This document shows, piece after piece, positions 10,266 to 18,965 of a stretch of DNA of 64,000 bases. This DNA is from Pectinatus cerevisiiphilus. Lineage in GTDB: Bacteria; Bacillota; Negativicutes; Selenomonadales; Selenomonadaceae. The notes below the pieces were generated by a model that searched no databases, had not been told where the DNA came from, and saw only the letters and a program-made list of their open reading frames with translations. The stretch's first letter is position 1, and every line of letters begins with the position of its first letter. The DNA lies in NCBI RefSeq assembly GCF_004341685.1, contig NZ_SMAA01000015.1, positions 1 to 64,000 on the forward strand, given 5' to 3'. The translations under genes and the position numbers were made by a program.

Positions 10266-11177
10266 TTATCCATATATTTTTTTACTAAAATAACGGTCAC
10301 CGCGGTCAGGGAAAATAACCACTATATTTCCGCTGGTTATCTCTTTAGACAGTTTCACGGCAGCAGATAACGCTGCCCCTGACGATGTTCCCACGAATAA
10401 ACCTTCATGCTTAGCCAGCAACCGCACTGCTTCCAGCGCTTCTTGGTCAGACACTTTTATCACTTTATCAACAAGATCCATATCCATTGTGGCAGGAATA
10501 AAATCATTGCCGATACCTTCAATATCGTAATCCTTATGTTCGCCACCACCTAAAGTTGATCCCAAAGGGTCAGCCAGTACCCCTTTTAGTCCGGGAATCT
10601 TTTCTTTTAGATAACGGGTGGTACCGCTATAGGTGCCACCACTGCCCGCACCAGCGATAAAGAAATCTATTTGGGCATCCAAGTCTTGATAAATCTCCGG
10701 CCCGGTCGTTTGGTAATGGGCTAATACGTTATCGGGATTGTCAAACTGATTAAACGAGACTGCATTGGGGATTCCCGCTTTTATTTCCTGTGCTTTTTTA
10801 GCCGCGCCGAGCATCCCGTCCTCGCGTGCCGTATTTATTATTTGTGCTCCAAGTGCTTTCATCAGGCATTGTTTTTCTAAAGAAAATTTGTCTGGTACAA
10901 CAAATATGACTTTATAGCCTTTATTTATTGCCGCTAAGGCTATGCCAATCCCCGTATTTCCTGCGGTGGCTTCCACAATAGTGGCACCTGGTTTAATATC
11001 CCCTCTTTTTTCCATTGCTTCTAAGATAAATACACCAATACGGTCTTTGACGCTGCCTCCTGGATTCCAGAATTCCAGTTTAGCGAAAATATTTATTTTC
11101 TCCGGTATTCCCAAATTATTTAGTTTAAGGAGTGGAGTTTTGCCAATTAATGAATGTATACCTTTATAGTATTTCAT
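10266..11177 (-). CDS. Cysteine synthase / O-acetylserine-dependent cystathionine beta-synthase (CysK/MccA-like)
   Basis: A 303-residue fold-type II PLP enzyme. K44 in GGSVKDR binds PLP; EATAGNTGIG and GAGSGGT are the substrate and phosphate-binding loops. EGIGNDFIP near the C-terminal third is typical of the cystathionine beta-synthase/MccA branch, and the gene directly follows a cystathionine gamma-lyase-like gene. This reproduces the mccA-mccB reverse transsulfuration pair known from Bacillus subtilis, which turns homocysteine into cysteine. O-acetylserine sulfhydrylase activity is the alternative. The start has GGAGG six bases upstream, inside the end of the previous gene, so the two are translationally coupled. 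Its place between nitrogenase-like genes ties the reductases to cysteine supply. Confidence 0.87.
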   Translation of the reverse strand: MKYYKGIHSLIGKTPLLKLNNLGIPEKINIFAKLEFWNPGGSVKDRIGVFILEAMEKRGDIKPGATIVEATAGNTGIGIALAAINKGYKVIFVVPDKFSLEKQCLMKALGAQIINTAREDGMLGAAKKAQEIKAGIPNAVSFNQFDNPDNVLAHYQTTGPEIYQDLDAQIDFFIAGAGSGGTYSGTTRYLKEKIPGLKGVLADPLGSTLGGGEHKDYDIEGIGNDFIPATMDMDLVDKVIKVSDQEALEAVRLLAKHEGLFVGTSSGAALSAAVKLSKEITSGNIVVIFPDRGDRYFSKKIYG

Positions 11178-11178
11178 A

Positions 11179-12342
11179 TCAGCCCTCCGCCTTTTTAGCT
11201 GCCTGCGTTATATCAACCAGCAAGTCTTCATAGTCCTCGATGCCCACAGACAAGCGAAGTAAACTGTCGGTAATGCCGATACGCTTTCGGACGTCAGGTG
11301 GGATTGAAGCATGTGTCATTGAAGCCGGTTGGCAGATTAATGATTCCACTCCGCCGAGACTTTCAGCCAAGGTAATTATTTTAAGATTATTTATAAAAAG
11401 CTTATAATCATATTTTTTCTGTAATTCAAAGGAAAGCATTCCTCCAGCACCATCTGCCTGTCTGGTTTGTATTTCGTAACCGGGATGGTCAGGCAGCCCC
11501 GGATAATAGACGTGTTTTACCCAATCTTGTGCTTTTAGCCATTCTGCTATCTTGGCAGCATTTTTCTGATGGCGTTCCATTCGCACACCTAAGGTTTTTA
11601 TTCCTCTTATCAGTAAAAAGGAATCGATCGGTGCCAAAACACCACCAGTAGAATTTTGGATAAAATACAGTTTTTGGGCTAATTCGTCATCATTTGCTAT
11701 TACTACTCCGGCAATAAGGTCGCTATGCCCTCCTAGGTATTTTGTAGCACTATGCAGCACTATGTCTGCACCTAAGGTAAGCGGACGCTGTAAATAAGGG
11801 GACATAAAGGTATTGTCCACTATTGTCAATACCTTATGTCTTTTTGCCGTTTCAGCTACGGCTGCTATATCAGTTACTTCCAATAAAGGATTAGTCGGTG
11901 TTTCTACTAGAATAGCTTTAACTTCTTTGGTCAGATTTTTTTCTATTTCTTTAATGTTTCCTGTATCCACGAATTGATACGTAATGCCAAAATTTATAAA
12001 AATTTTATCTAAGATACGAAAGGTTCCACCGTAGACATTTTTGGAAATCAAAATTTTATCGCCAGTGGAAAATAAGGTAAACACAGCTGCTATAGCTGCC
12101 ATACCGGATGCAAAAGCCAAACCATATCGACCATGTTCCAATTCCGCCACAAGTTTTTCCAGTGCTTCACGGGTTGGGTTACCTGTACGGGAATATTCAT
12201 AGCCAGTATTTTTGCCAAGGCGTATTTGTTTATAGGTCGATGTTTGGTAAATAGGTACACTTACTGCGCCTGTGGTTTTATCTCCATCTATGCCACCATG
12301 TATTAAAATAGTATTTAAGTTATGCATTCGTCCTTTTGCCAT
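11179..12342 (-). CDS. Cystathionine gamma-lyase/synthase family PLP enzyme (MccB/MetB-like)
   Basis: A 387-residue transsulfuration enzyme. K201 in HSATKYLGGHSD is the PLP lysine; YSRTGNPTREALE and the SGMAA loop are family signatures. In operon with the MccA-like gene it is most likely a cystathionine/homocysteine gamma-lyase acting in reverse transsulfuration. Cystathionine gamma-synthase cannot be excluded by sequence. The ATG at 12342 is 11 bases from GAAGGGA. A second ATG five codons downstream has AAAGGA only three bases away, so the exact start is not certain. The stop is one base from the next start. Confidence 0.87.
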   Translation of the reverse strand: MAKGRMHNLNTILIHGGIDGDKTTGAVSVPIYQTSTYKQIRLGKNTGYEYSRTGNPTREALEKLVAELEHGRYGLAFASGMAAIAAVFTLFSTGDKILISKNVYGGTFRILDKIFINFGITYQFVDTGNIKEIEKNLTKEVKAILVETPTNPLLEVTDIAAVAETAKRHKVLTIVDNTFMSPYLQRPLTLGADIVLHSATKYLGGHSDLIAGVVIANDDELAQKLYFIQNSTGGVLAPIDSFLLIRGIKTLGVRMERHQKNAAKIAEWLKAQDWVKHVYYPGLPDHPGYEIQTRQADGAGGMLSFELQKKYDYKLFINNLKIITLAESLGGVESLICQPASMTHASIPPDVRKRIGITDSLLRLSVGIEDYEDLLVDITQAAKKAEG

Positions 12343-12397
12343 ATAGGTTCAAGTCCCTTCGTTATTATTTATTATGTTTGTTTATATAAGGCAGTGT

Positions 12398-13414
12398 TTA
12401 TTCATCCTTAACATCATCAAAAAATTTGAAACTATTTTTTTGTAATGCATTTATATCAACACTTTTATCGAGCATGCCGATATCTTGTAATTCTTTCGCC
12501 ACGGTAGTAAATGAATCATAAGCTTTCTGCACTGATGGTATATACTTGAAGGTTTTCAGTATCTTTGCATTCTTTTCAGCATCACCAGCAACGTATTTAT
12601 TATCTACCTGTAGTTTTGCTGTTTCATCAGGATGTGCTTGTATCCAACGGCTGGCCTTCATCATTGCCCGAGTATATTGCGCGGCTGCTTCTGGATGTTC
12701 GGCAAGCAATTTATTGCTCACATAAGCTACGCAGCAGTATTGATCCTTATAAGGAGCATCCATTGCTGAATCAGCCAGTATATTTAAACCATATTTGTCG
12801 GCAGCGATGCTGGCAACAGGATCATTGTCTGCAATTGCATCAATGGCTCCTTTTTCTAAGGCAAGTGGTAATTCGCTGTCACTAAATACGACAAATTCAA
12901 CTTCCATATTTTTTTCAGTTACACCTATGCCATGTGCAGCCAATACGCGTTTAGCAAATATTATCGGGCTGCTGTTAAGGCTAGGTACGCCGATCCTTTT
13001 TCCTTTGAGATCTTCAATGCTTTTAATTTTTCCATTATTTGGAACCAGAACCTTGTCGCAGCCAGTATGCAGGCCTACTGTAAGCTTGACGGGCAGCCCG
13101 TTTGACAATGGTTGGATCAAGTTTGCCATCAAATTGAAACCGGCATCCGTCTGTCCTGAACTTATACTTTCAAAAGCCGTGCCAGGAGCAAGTTTTATAG
13201 GATCTACCTTTAGCCCTTCTTCAGCAAAAAAGCCTTTTTCGATAGCCATATGTAGGGGTGCTTCGCAAAGTGACCCGCTATAACCGACTTTTAGGACAAA
13301 GTTATCATCATTAGTATTATTTTCTGCCGCCGTGTCTTTGCTCTGTTGGCCGCAGCCTGTTATTGTGAGTAGCAGGACAATTAAGGCAGTAGAAAGCAAT
13401 AATATTTTTTTCAT
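12398..13414 (-). CDS. ABC transporter substrate-binding lipoprotein (SsuA/TauA/NMT1 type), module 1
   Basis: A 338-residue lipoprotein. A hydrophobic signal ends in the lipobox LTITGC, followed by a low-complexity linker and a periplasmic-binding fold (VGYSGSLCEAPLHMAIEKGFF and FFAEEGLKV are typical of nitrate/sulfonate/taurine binders). The start MKKILLL at 13414 is chosen because AGGA lies eight bases upstream and it gives a normal signal peptide. It follows its ATPase and permease genes. The binding pocket is unusually cysteine-bearing for this family (C in GSLCEAP, HTGCDK and QYCCVAY). The substrate is unknown; context suggests an organosulfur compound. Confidence 0.87.
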   Translation of the reverse strand: MKKILLLSTALIVLLLTITGCGQQSKDTAAENNTNDDNFVLKVGYSGSLCEAPLHMAIEKGFFAEEGLKVDPIKLAPGTAFESISSGQTDAGFNLMANLIQPLSNGLPVKLTVGLHTGCDKVLVPNNGKIKSIEDLKGKRIGVPSLNSSPIIFAKRVLAAHGIGVTEKNMEVEFVVFSDSELPLALEKGAIDAIADNDPVASIAADKYGLNILADSAMDAPYKDQYCCVAYVSNKLLAEHPEAAAQYTRAMMKASRWIQAHPDETAKLQVDNKYVAGDAEKNAKILKTFKYIPSVQKAYDSFTTVAKELQDIGMLDKSVDINALQKNSFKFFDDVKDE

Positions 13415-13453
13415 TGTCATTTTCCTTTCATTCCCCAATTTATTGTATGGAAA

Positions 13454-14233
13454 TTATATAAAGTAACCAGGGTCTTCAGTTTTTCCGGCATAATCTAGGA
13501 TTTTTAATATTTGGGTGCGTAAATAAAGAAACTCAGAACTACTGCGGACTCGGGGATAAGAAAGATTTACATCAAGTATTTTTTCTACTTTGGCCGGGCG
13601 CGGCGTCATTACCACTATCCTGCTGGAAAGATACACTGCTTCATCTACATCATGGGTGACCAGTATCATTGTCATTTTTTCTTTTTTCCAAAGATGGATA
13701 AGTTCGTCCTGCAAATTCATACGTGTAAAAGCATCAAGCGCACCTAGCGGTTCATCAAGCAGCAATACTTTGGGATCATTTATCAATACCCGGGCCAGAC
13801 CTGCTCTTTGTATCATCCCACCAGATAATTGATGGGGATAAGATTTTTCAAATCCTGCCAAAGATACCATATTAATAAATTTACTTACTCTTTCTTTATG
13901 TTTGCGATAAACATTTCTGGCTTTAAGGCCAAAAGCAATATTGTCGTATATATTGAGCCAGGGAAATAACATCGCGTTTTGGAATACCAAGCCTCGTTCA
14001 TAGGAGGTGCCTTCAATTCCGGCTCCATCCATAGAAAGCGTTCCTTTAGTAGGTGTGCTTAAACCGGCAATGAGGCGCAGCAAAGTTGATTTGCCGCAAC
14101 CGGACGGTCCTATTAAAGAAATAAATTCACCGGCTTTTATATTTAAATCGACACCATCCAAGGCAGTTATTTCATTGCCATCGTCTGTTGTGAATTTTTT
14201 TATTACTGAGTTTATATCTATAGCGCCTACCAT
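13454..14233 (-). CDS. ABC transporter ATPase (SsuB/TauB type), module 1
   Basis: A 259-residue nucleotide-binding subunit with Walker A GPSGCGKST, Walker B VLLLDEPLGALD, and H-loop LVTHDVDEA. The signature motif is LSGGMIQRAG, with isoleucine where most relatives have lysine or arginine before QR. It energises uptake through the permease encoded directly upstream, whose stop codon it overlaps by seven bases. It belongs to module 1 (permease, ATPase, binding protein), sitting between pair-3 nitrogenase-like genes and the transsulfuration genes. Confidence 0.92.
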   Translation of the reverse strand: MVGAIDINSVIKKFTTDDGNEITALDGVDLNIKAGEFISLIGPSGCGKSTLLRLIAGLSTPTKGTLSMDGAGIEGTSYERGLVFQNAMLFPWLNIYDNIAFGLKARNVYRKHKERVSKFINMVSLAGFEKSYPHQLSGGMIQRAGLARVLINDPKVLLLDEPLGALDAFTRMNLQDELIHLWKKEKMTMILVTHDVDEAVYLSSRIVVMTPRPAKVEKILDVNLSYPRVRSSSEFLYLRTQILKILDYAGKTEDPGYFI

Positions 14234-15174
14234 TTTATGACCCCTTTTTGCCAGACCAGAATACGGTCGCGTACTTTGAACAACAGCATTACCAATAGAT
14301 AAAAACTAACCGCTATAATAATGAGGCCTGCGTATACATTGGCATAAGCCATCATGTCCTTTTGCCAATTTATGTACCAGCCGATACCATTTTTTACGCC
14401 CAACAGTTCAGCTGTCATAAGTGTTACAAAAGAAATTCCGGCGCCGTTAAATATTCCTAGAAACATTTGCGGCATAGCCGCAGGAATGCCTACTTTTAAA
14501 ATTTGATAATACCGTCCTGCCCCTAAGGTACTGGCAACTTCAAAATAGGCGTTGGGAATATTTTGGATGCCGCCAGCTGTCATTATAGTTGTAGGAAACC
14601 ACACAGATAATGCGATTAGAAAAACACTGCCTGCAAAAGTTGTTGGAAACACTACGAGCACTATTGGAATCCATGCAGTCGGCGGCATGGGGCCGATCGC
14701 TCGTACCAGCGGGTTGATCCAATAAGAAATTACTTTATTAAAACCGACAGCAATTCCCGTTATTACACCGGCAATAACACCGATAGCAAATCCGGCAAAA
14801 AGCAGCTTTGCTGAAGAGAAGACACAAGTAGCCAGAAAAGCACTGTCTTCCACAATGACGGAAAATACTCTGTCTATCGATGGGAAAAATATGACCGGCA
14901 GTAAAGCATATTTTTTAGAAACTAAATTAAATATATTCAATAAAAGAATTAATACTGCATAAAACGGTGCCTGTTTAGCAAAATTTTTATCTTTAGTTTT
15001 TCTTAGATTATCGCGAATAATATTTATGATAAATATTATTCCTAAAATCAGAAGGAACCATAAAAAATATTTTGTTTTTGTAGGTGTATGCAAAGGTGAA
15101 TCAGGCAGCCAAAGATCTACTCCTACAGCTAAAAGTACAGAGAGCAACGGCAGCCACGATTTTAATCTTTTCAT
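14227..15174 (-). CDS. ABC transporter permease (SsuC/TauC type) with extra N-terminal membrane segments, module 1
   Basis: A 315-residue permease, about 50-60 residues longer than the SsuC/TauC norm. The extra N-terminal part carries two or three hydrophobic segments (near 8-23, 35-54 and 70-85) separated by a basic loop (NLRKTKDKN). The core then follows the family pattern, with the ATPase-coupling loop near EVASTLGAGRYYQILKVGIP. Module 1 permease and ATPase overlap, indicating coupled translation. It follows the pair-3 K gene by 85 bases. The role of the N-terminal extension is unknown. Confidence 0.88.
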   Translation of the reverse strand: MKRLKSWLPLLSVLLAVGVDLWLPDSPLHTPTKTKYFLWFLLILGIIFIINIIRDNLRKTKDKNFAKQAPFYAVLILLLNIFNLVSKKYALLPVIFFPSIDRVFSVIVEDSAFLATCVFSSAKLLFAGFAIGVIAGVITGIAVGFNKVISYWINPLVRAIGPMPPTAWIPIVLVVFPTTFAGSVFLIALSVWFPTTIMTAGGIQNIPNAYFEVASTLGAGRYYQILKVGIPAAMPQMFLGIFNGAGISFVTLMTAELLGVKNGIGWYINWQKDMMAYANVYAGLIIIAVSFYLLVMLLFKVRDRILVWQKGVIKW

Positions 15175-15259
15175 AATAAATTTATTCCCCCAAAACAGTT
15201 TAGTAGCCGAGCAAAAAAATTATATCTGCATTATTTGTATATAAATTAAACATTATTCA

Positions 15260-16609
15260 TTAAAAAATTGATCTTGAGGTAGCAGTTTTGCGTTTAAATA
15301 CCGCAGAATATATTTCACTCATAAGATGTAAACCGCCATTATATCCTGTATAGGTATCATTTAAAATCACTGTTTCATCAAGTGGTAAGCTGAGATATGC
15401 ATAAAGACTGCCAATATCAAGTGCAAGAAATTTTTCCCAGGAGCTGCCGAGAATAATTGAACGTTTTGCTTTATCAGCGCTTTGGCGTATATCAGCTTCG
15501 ATGCGTCCTCCGTCATTTTCGAAAGTTAAAGCAGTTACCAATTTACGGTCACGTGCTGATAATGACTCGGTAATAATCTGCTGCCATTCCGGTTTTAATT
15601 CATCGGTCAAATAAATTTTCTTAGGCGTAAGTCCCAATTCATCGACAAGAAAAGCACTTATTCCCGGAGCATAGATACTGTCCCCCACAGTATAGAAATC
15701 AACCGGTAAATTGTTCCAATACTCACCTATAAAATCTGATACAGATATGAAGTAATCATAAAAACGTTTTTCTTCTTCTTTGATAAATCTTTCAGTTCTT
15801 ATGGGTGAGAGTCCGGCAAATACGGAAACATCGCGTAAGAATTGGCTGGTTTCCTTAGCACCAACTGGCAATAAGGGATATTGTAGATATGGTGTATCGT
15901 ATTTTTCTTGTAAAAGTTTGACAATATCAATTCCAGTCGACGGCGAAATCAATAAGTTAAACTGTGCATTGGGAATGTTTGCCCATTCACTAATTCCTGC
16001 TGAACCGTTGCCAAATAGAATATTTACTTCAAGCCCTATTCCTGTTAAAACACGCTTGATTTCTTCCAAATCACCGCGCCAAAAGGGATCTTGGAACGGT
16101 ACTACTGCGAACACATTTACTAAGCCGCGCTGGACCTTTGGTTCCACACTACCTATAAATTGTTCAATAATGGATTTTATAACTATTTCATGTCCATAGT
16201 AACTACTGCCTTTAAATCCAGCAGTTTCCGTTCCTACTACTGGATATCCTTGGGCGGCAAAGCGTTCAGCTACAGCTATTGAATCATCACCGACGATGTC
16301 GGAGGTGCAGCCGGATAACACGACGAATAAATCGCCGTCGAGAATTTGTAAAGCCCCTTTTATTTCTTTTGCCAGGCTTGTTTCACCGCCGAAAATAACT
16401 TCTGATTCTCCGGTATTGGTGGAGGAAATATGGGAACCACCACCATATCCTTCACCTTGGAAACCGGCGCCGGTAGCGGCAAAAGCAAAGGATTTGGAGG
16501 CGCATCCCGGCCCTGCATGTACGATTGGCAAAGCACGTGGAATTGCCAATACGGTCTGTTGTGCGCTTAAAGCACAGCCATAACGTGGTTGTTCGATTAT
16601 GTCACTCAT
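15260..16609 (-). CDS. Nitrogenase-like component 1 beta subunit, pair 3 (NifK-like)
   Basis: A 449-residue NifK-like protein with P-cluster-type cysteines C12 (RYGCALSAQ), C36 (HAGPGC) and C101 (LSGCTSDIVGDD). The start ATG overlaps the D partner's stop (ATGA), which couples their translation. Unlike pairs 1 and 2, pair 3 is separated from the other pairs by an ABC module and the mcc-like genes, and it follows the four-permease transporter module. It should form a D2K2 component 1 with the pair-3 D subunit. Function as for the other K subunits: electron relay through the P-cluster and shaping the shared interface. Confidence 0.87.
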   Translation of the reverse strand: MSDIIEQPRYGCALSAQQTVLAIPRALPIVHAGPGCASKSFAFAATGAGFQGEGYGGGSHISSTNTGESEVIFGGETSLAKEIKGALQILDGDLFVVLSGCTSDIVGDDSIAVAERFAAQGYPVVGTETAGFKGSSYYGHEIVIKSIIEQFIGSVEPKVQRGLVNVFAVVPFQDPFWRGDLEEIKRVLTGIGLEVNILFGNGSAGISEWANIPNAQFNLLISPSTGIDIVKLLQEKYDTPYLQYPLLPVGAKETSQFLRDVSVFAGLSPIRTERFIKEEEKRFYDYFISVSDFIGEYWNNLPVDFYTVGDSIYAPGISAFLVDELGLTPKKIYLTDELKPEWQQIITESLSARDRKLVTALTFENDGGRIEADIRQSADKAKRSIILGSSWEKFLALDIGSLYAYLSLPLDETVILNDTYTGYNGGLHLMSEIYSAVFKRKTATSRSIF

Positions 16610-18078
16610 AGCCCACCATCCTGTGTATTATTAAAATTAACAATACTATTTTGCTGCCACCATTTGCTGTATGGTAATTTGGCGTGCAAGGCAATATTGT
16701 TGAACAAATTTTTAGCAGCTAATAGTTCTATTAATCGCCGCCCAAATTTTAAAACACCATCATAACCAATACTGTAATTTCCATCGCCTTCACTTAAAGT
16801 GGGAATTCCCAGTTTCATCCCGAAGGGCGCTAAATTGGGATGGCGTACTATTAATACGTCCGGTTTTATGTCTTGCAATAACTTAAGGATACGATATGGC
16901 TGCTTATTGCATACCGTGACATTTTTTATATTTCCATTACTTTTAATTAATGCATCCAGTGTATTTACCTGTTGCGGTGTTTCAAAATGTAAGTCATGGT
17001 GCAGTGTGCTTAAACCAATTACCTTCAAATTTAGGTCTTTAGCAATATTGGCTAGATTATGGGCAAAAGCATCTCCCGACAATACATAAACTGTTTTTCC
17101 CGCCAACTGTGTCCTGAGCTTTTCTAATTCTGGCTGTATTCGTTCATGTTCTTGGGCGATTACTTGTTCTGCCAAATCCAACCGATCGGTGTATTTAGCT
17201 ATTTCCCTTAACCAGCCGTCAGTCCAGTTAATACCAAATGGTGGTGGTACTTTTACTTCGGGGACGCCATATTGTTCTTCCAATGCCGCAGCTACGTATG
17301 TAGCCAGCGTTTCACAAATATGCGCTGTGCAGGCAGCTTCCGTAAGAGAAGCAATTTGCTCCAAGGTGGCCATTGGCACTAAATAATTTACACGTAAACC
17401 AAGCTTATGCAAAAAAGGGATAAATGTGTCTGAACCGGCAAAGTTAAATATGTTTACCAGATCATGTTGTTTTTTCTGCGCTGGTTTTACCAGCCTGCGT
17501 AAAACTGCGTGGAAGGCAGCATCAAAACCTGTGGACCATATGTTTGATTTAAAACCTTCGCAATATACCGGAACAACTGGATAATGCAATTTTTCTTCTG
17601 CCTGCCGAGCAATGCTTTCCATGTCTTCACCAATGATACCTGAGGCACAGGAAGCCTGGAGGAAAATGGTCTTAGGTTTAAAGCGGCGGTCAGCTTCATA
17701 TATTGCTGCAAATAATTTTTTAGAAGCACCATAGACAGTGTCTTCTTCATTTATGTTGCTGCTGATCATCTGTACCTTATGTTCAGGTAGACCACGATTT
17801 TTAGATACTGCCCGGCTTAAAATATGGCGTGGTGACACGCCGATACTGCAACCAATTGGCGCATGGCTAACCACTGCTGCCCCGATGACATGGTAGGTTA
17901 TTGTTTCCGCGCATCCTTCAGCGCATTGGCTGCACTGATTGTAAGAACTGCCAGGGCATTTAACTTTTCTCTTTTTAGATTGGATATTAAGAGTTTCTGC
18001 ATCACCCTGATAGGAAAGAATCGCGTTTAGTCTTCTCTCCCTGATTTCAACTTCAGGCATATCTTTGTAAACTGCCAT
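16606..18078 (-). CDS. Nitrogenase-like component 1 alpha subunit, pair 3 (NifD-like, divergent pocket)
   Basis: A 490-residue NifD-like subunit with an N-terminal cysteine group (C41, C49, C52, C56), P-cluster-type C77 (APIGC) and C144 (ASCASGIIGED), and cofactor-type C255 (HICETLATYV). At the place where pairs 1 and 2 have GDEH, this paralogue reads GDGN, so the histidine is replaced by N434. The flanking GYDG turn is kept. This may mean a different cofactor ligand, a different substrate, or a role as a scaffold in the manner of NifE. It is the first of the three D genes transcribed after the transporter module. The ATG has GGGAG ten bases upstream. Confidence 0.87.
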   Translation of the reverse strand: MAVYKDMPEVEIRERRLNAILSYQGDAETLNIQSKKRKVKCPGSSYNQCSQCAEGCAETITYHVIGAAVVSHAPIGCSIGVSPRHILSRAVSKNRGLPEHKVQMISSNINEEDTVYGASKKLFAAIYEADRRFKPKTIFLQASCASGIIGEDMESIARQAEEKLHYPVVPVYCEGFKSNIWSTGFDAAFHAVLRRLVKPAQKKQHDLVNIFNFAGSDTFIPFLHKLGLRVNYLVPMATLEQIASLTEAACTAHICETLATYVAAALEEQYGVPEVKVPPPFGINWTDGWLREIAKYTDRLDLAEQVIAQEHERIQPELEKLRTQLAGKTVYVLSGDAFAHNLANIAKDLNLKVIGLSTLHHDLHFETPQQVNTLDALIKSNGNIKNVTVCNKQPYRILKLLQDIKPDVLIVRHPNLAPFGMKLGIPTLSEGDGNYSIGYDGVLKFGRRLIELLAAKNLFNNIALHAKLPYSKWWQQNSIVNFNNTQDGGL

Positions 18079-18103
18079 ACACTAATCACTCCCATCAGCA
18101 ACA

Positions 18104-18880
18104 CTAATTAATAATTTCCGGGTATTGATGTGACAATAGCTTCGCTTCAATTGATTTCAAAATAAAATCGATGAAGACGGCTAAAACGGCAATTGTCACT
18201 GCCCCAGCATAAATCCGGTCGATATTATAATTTTCCTGGTTGGATAAAACAAACCAGCCAAGACCTGAGTTAGAACCCATCATTTCTATAACTATCAGTA
18301 AGAAAAACGCATAACCTGCGCTGATACGCAGTCCTGTAAATAGTGACGGCATAACCATCGGTATAGTGATCTTAGAAAACAGCTGCCAACGGCTTAGGCC
18401 AAATGAAGCACCAACTTTAAGTATGTCAGTATTAGCATTTTTGATGCCATCACAAATACTGAAAAGTATAGGCCAAAGGCATACCCAGCTTAAAATGATA
18501 GTTTTTGCAAATTCACCTATCCCTGCAAATAAGATAACCACATGAAATAAAATAAATGGGTTAGCCTGTTCTGCTACTTTGAGCAGCGGCCAGATAGACA
18601 TTTGCAATCCACGCGGCCATACAGATAACCAAAATCCTAATGGTACTGCGATAAGCACACCCACTACAAAACCTAGTACAGCTCTTTGCAGGCTGATTAG
18701 AACACTTGCCGAAAAACTACCATTAATGAGTAGCTGCCATATAGTTTCTAAAACACTTGAAAAGGGTGGCAAGAATAAATTATTAACCAAACCACTTCTA
18801 CTCAATATTTCCCAAACTACTATAAAAAGTAATATAAAAACCTTATTCTCGAAAAATTTTTGCACATGTTCTATTTGCAT
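18104..18880 (-). CDS. ABC transporter permease (SsuC/TauC type), module 2, copy 4
   Basis: A 258-residue permease with about six membrane segments. The start MQIEHV at 18880 has AGGTGA about five bases upstream; earlier in-frame starts lack a site. The N-terminal pattern (LLFIVVWEILSRSGLVNNLFLPP) matches the other three permeases of this module (LFLLLWE...LPP), so the four look like products of local duplication. It is the last permease before the pair-3 nitrogenase-like genes, 25 bases away. It probably shares the module's only ATPase and binding protein. Confidence 0.87.
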   Translation of the reverse strand: MQIEHVQKFFENKVFILLFIVVWEILSRSGLVNNLFLPPFSSVLETIWQLLINGSFSASVLISLQRAVLGFVVGVLIAVPLGFWLSVWPRGLQMSIWPLLKVAEQANPFILFHVVILFAGIGEFAKTIILSWVCLWPILFSICDGIKNANTDILKVGASFGLSRWQLFSKITIPMVMPSLFTGLRISAGYAFFLLIVIEMMGSNSGLGWFVLSNQENYNIDRIYAGAVTIAVLAVFIDFILKSIEAKLLSHQYPEIIN

Positions 18881-18965
18881 GGTGCTCACCTGTAAATTCA
18901 TCAATTTTCATATATTTGTCCATTATTAGCGAAAGTGATATTTTTAGGTGACAGCAGATGCTATT

